From the NCBI GenBank assembly GCA_018715425.1, contig DVLR01000127.1, forward strand, positions 1-6,235: 6,235 bases of DNA, given 5' to 3'. A program made the position numbers and the translations under genes. The notes under the pieces are model-generated. The model saw only the letters and a list, made by a program, of their open reading frames with translations, was not told the origin of the DNA and did not search any database. Of this stretch, positions 5,222 to 6,235 are shown piece by piece. The stretch comes from Candidatus Merdenecus merdavium (GTDB lineage: Bacteria; Bacillota; Clostridia; Lachnospirales; Lachnospiraceae). How positions within the stretch are numbered: position 1 is the first letter of the stretch; each line of letters starts with the position of its first letter.

Positions 5222-5701
5222 ATGAAGATATTAGTTGTAAGTGATACCCACAGACACGATGAAAATCTGTTAAAGGTTCTCCATCAAGTGGGACCTATTG
5301 ATGGATTGTTCCATCTTGGGGATGCAGAAGGAAGTGAAGATTATATTCATCAAATAGCCAACTGTCCCGTATCTATGGTATGTGGAAATAATGATTTTTT
5401 TAGTGATTTAAAGAGAGAAGAGGTCTTAACCATCGGACCATTTAAGATATTCCTTACTCATGGACATTACTATTGCGTAGGAGCTGGAACCACAAGATTA
5501 AAGAAAGAAGCAAAAATAAAAGGTTGTAATATAGCCATGTTTGGTCATACTCATAAACCATTAATCGAATACGATGAAGAAATAACGGTGATTAATCCAG
5601 GAAGTTTATCTTATCCAAGGCAGGAGGGAAGACGTCCTAGTTATATTTTGATGGAAATAGATAATCGTTTCGAAGCACATTATACCATTCATTACTTATA
5701 A
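5222..5701 (+). CDS. ysnB: YsnB/MJ0936-type metallophosphoesterase
   Basis: This 159-residue protein belongs to the compact calcineurin-like phosphoesterase group (YfcE/YsnB/MJ0936). The ordered metal ligands are all visible: SDTH (residues 7-10), LGDAEG (32-37), GNND (55-58), THGH (79-82) and FGHTH (107-111), then INPGSLSYPR (124-133). It is about 20 residues shorter than the other phosphodiesterase in this window and has GNND in place of GNCD, so the two are diverged paralogues rather than a recent duplication. The pairing with rdgB, with stop and start two bases apart, is conserved in Firmicutes and suggests a housekeeping role, perhaps in nucleotide clean-up. The natural substrate is not established. 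No cap or membrane domain is present. It is the last gene of the operon. Confidence 0.92.
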   Translation: MKILVVSDTHRHDENLLKVLHQVGPIDGLFHLGDAEGSEDYIHQIANCPVSMVCGNNDFFSDLKREEVLTIGPFKIFLTHGHYYCVGAGTTRLKKEAKIKGCNIAMFGHTHKPLIEYDEEITVINPGSLSYPRQEGRRPSYILMEIDNRFEAHYTIHYL

Positions 5702-5757
5702 AATGGTTATCTCTGTACATACTTAATTTTAGATAGAAAAAAACTTGACTGAAAAAA

Positions 5758-5798
5758 CATCACTTTTTGATTCTGATATCATCATAAGAAAAGTGGTG
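5758..5798 (-). terminator. Hairpin with T-run on the minus strand; possible terminator
   Basis: CATCACTTTT (5758-5767) pairs with AAAAGTGGTG (5789-5798) over 10 bp with one G-U, and inner TGAT (5768-5771) pairs with ATCA (5781-5784). A run of six A (5752-5757) precedes it on the + strand. Read on the minus strand the stem is therefore followed by TTTTTT, the intrinsic-terminator form. On the + strand only a distant TTTT (5807-5810) follows. It may serve weakly as the operon end in + orientation or block antisense transcription. Confidence 0.35.
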
Positions 5799-5902
5799 AA
5801 AGGTCATTTTAGGATGAAAAAACGAAGTGAACATAAAAAAAGAAATCATAAATGTTTAAAAAAAATTTCGAAAAAAGTATAAAAATTCAAAAAGATAGAT
5901 GG

Positions 5903-5931
5903 CTCAAACCCAGTAAATATCAGGGTTTGAG
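5903..5931. repeat. 9-bp perfect inverted repeat upstream of the tRNA promoter
   Basis: CTCAAACCC (5903-5911) and GGGTTTGAG (5923-5931) are perfectly complementary with an 11-base loop. It is the most GC-rich patch of an otherwise A-rich spacer and ends 39 bases before the -35 hexamer. Neither strand has a T-run immediately after it (the minus strand has TTTTT about nine bases on). It could be a weak terminator, an operator, or a stable stem in read-through RNA. Confidence 0.4.
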
Positions 5932-5941
5932 AAGAAAATAC

Positions 5942-5999
5942 AAAAAAATTAAAAAAAGTGAAATAAAGTGTTGACTTTCTTGCTAGTCTCATATATAAT
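5942..5999 (+). promoter_or_regulatory. Strong stable-RNA promoter with upstream A-tract
   Basis: TTGACT (5971-5976, 5/6) and TATAAT (5994-5999, 6/6) are separated by exactly 17 bases. The bases before the -35 (5942-5968) are almost only A and T with a few G, in two A7 blocks, as in UP elements that bind the alpha subunit of RNA polymerase. Transcription should start near 6005-6007, giving a leader of about 35 bases before tRNA-Pro. This is the layout expected for a highly expressed tRNA operon. Confidence 0.85.
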
Positions 6000-6004
6000 A
6001 TATC

Positions 6005-6026
6005 TTGCGTCACAGATAAGACGTAA
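6005..6026 (+). repeat. Short hairpin in the tRNA operon leader
   Basis: TTGCGTC (6005-6011) pairs with GACGTAA (6020-6026) over seven bases with one G-U wobble and an 8-base loop. It begins about at the predicted transcription start, so it would form the very 5' end of the precursor. It may protect the leader or assist processing. It is short enough to be chance. Confidence 0.3.
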
Positions 6027-6041
6027 ATCAACAAAACACCT

Positions 6042-6116
6042 CGGGGTGTGGCTCAGCTTGGCTAGAGCGCCTGGTTTGGGACCAGGAGGCCGCAGGTTCG
6101 AATCCTGTCACCCCGA
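6042..6116 (+). tRNA. tRNA-Pro, anticodon TGG
   Basis: A complete 75-base cloverleaf. The acceptor stem pairs CGGGGTG (6042-6048) with CACCCCG (6109-6115), with discriminator A at 6116. The D stem is GCTC/GAGC with a GG-containing loop. The anticodon stem is CCTGG/CCAGG with loop TTTGGGA, giving anticodon TGG at 6077-6079. The T arm is GCAGG-TTCGAAT-CCTGT. The UGG anticodon with wobble modification can read most or all CCN codons. The 3' CCA is not encoded (CTT follows), so it is added after transcription. Confidence 0.97.
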
Positions 6117-6117
6117 C

Positions 6118-6148
6118 TTGTAAGAAGTCAATATTGTTCCACTTACAA
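6118..6148 (+). repeat. Inverted repeat between the two tRNA genes
   Basis: TTGTAAG (6118-6124) pairs with CTTACAA (6142-6148), leaving a 17-base loop that contains the palindrome CAATATTG (6129-6136). T6 at 6157-6162 abuts the next tRNA. It could guide processing of the tRNA precursor. A terminator is unlikely because tRNA-Gly has no promoter of its own that I can see. Confidence 0.35.
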
Positions 6149-6162
6149 ATTGAATATTTTTT

Positions 6163-6233
6163 GCGGGTGTAGTTCAATGGTAGAACACTAGCCTTCCAAG
6201 CTAGATACGTGGGTTCGATTCCCATCACCCGCT
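6163..6233 (+). tRNA. tRNA-Gly, anticodon TCC
   Basis: A complete 71-base cloverleaf. The acceptor stem pairs GCGGGTG (6163-6169) with CACCCGC (6226-6232), with discriminator T at 6233. The D stem is GTTC/GAAC. The anticodon stem is CTAGC/GCTAG with loop CTTCCAA, giving anticodon TCC at 6195-6197, which reads GGA and GGG. The T arm is GTGGG-TTCGATT-CCCAT. CCA is not seen in the two bases left before the window ends (TT). It is co-transcribed with tRNA-Pro after a 46-base spacer, and further tRNAs may follow beyond the edge. Confidence 0.97.
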
Positions 6234-6235
6234 TT

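Larger units (their letters stand above)
5702..5970. other. A-rich gene-free spacer between the operon and the tRNA genes
   Basis: The + strand is strikingly purine-rich, with many A-tracts. I find no gene. A 22-codon Lys-rich frame at 5814-5882 lacks a usable ribosome site, and a minus-strand frame over 5846-6034 translates to low-complexity Phe-rich sequence. The region holds two inverted repeats (listed) and ends in an A/T-rich block directly before the tRNA promoter. No clear + strand terminator for the preceding operon is seen. Confidence 0.6.

Noticed and set aside
5745..5750. TTGACT as a second -35 element after the last operon gene
   Set aside because: No acceptable -10 lies 16-18 bases downstream (TGATTC at the 17-base spacing).
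5814..5882. 22-codon Lys-rich peptide in the spacer before the tRNA genes
   Set aside because: The AGG before it touches the ATG, leaving no proper spacing, and the composition simply reflects A-rich DNA.
5846..6034. Minus-strand reading frame of 62 codons, Phe-rich
   Set aside because: It arises from A-tracts on the + strand, runs through the tRNA promoter, has no ribosome site and shows no recognisable domain.
6028..6228. Minus-strand reading frame of 66 codons over the tRNA genes
   Set aside because: It is the antisense translation of tRNA-Pro and tRNA-Gly (the familiar GFEPAASWSQT-type false protein); both tRNAs fold perfectly.

Overview
The window reads as chromosomal DNA of a low-GC, Gram-positive bacterium, most likely a member of the Clostridia. 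Evidence for this is the AT-rich composition with AAA/GAA/ATA-biased codons, strong Shine-Dalgarno sites (AGGAGG, AAGGAG), sigma-A type promoters, an rdgB-ysnB pair arranged as in Firmicutes, and a surface papain-like protease with a copper-amine-oxidase-like stalk. I cannot fix the genus. All supported genes lie on the + strand.

Layout. Positions 1-332 hold no convincing gene, but contain two imperfect long hairpins near the left edge, a pair of near-identical direct repeats, and a probable promoter. Positions 333-530 encode a 65-residue Asn-rich protein of unknown function, built on an 8-residue repeat and closed by a textbook intrinsic terminator at 554-580. A 100-residue single-domain rhodanese follows (643-945). 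A near-consensus sigma-A promoter (960-988) then starts what looks like a five-gene operon: a YfcE-type phosphodiesterase (1084-1626), a YpsC/RlmL-type THUMP rRNA methyltransferase (start corrected to 1651, ending 2796), a membrane-anchored C1 cysteine protease with a lectin-like C-terminal domain (2812-4551, GTG start), the house-cleaning XTP/dITP pyrophosphatase RdgB (4608-5219), and a second, YsnB-type phosphodiesterase (5222-5701). Gaps inside this run are 24, 15, 56 and 2 bases, with no terminator between genes. An A-rich, gene-free stretch follows (5702-6041) with two hairpins and a strong stable-RNA promoter with an upstream A-tract. It feeds a tRNA operon of tRNA-Pro(UGG) and tRNA-Gly(UCC), cut off by the window end.

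How the genes relate. The operon is mostly housekeeping: rRNA modification, removal of non-canonical nucleotides, and two small metal-dependent phosphodiesterases of the same superfamily. The surface protease is the odd member. I see no defence system, CRISPR array, insertion sequence, prophage or toxin-antitoxin pair. The points most worth a second look are the Asn-rich repeat protein, the hairpin-bearing leader and promoter inverted repeat before the first phosphodiesterase, the structured DNA at the left edge, and the domain layout of the protease.
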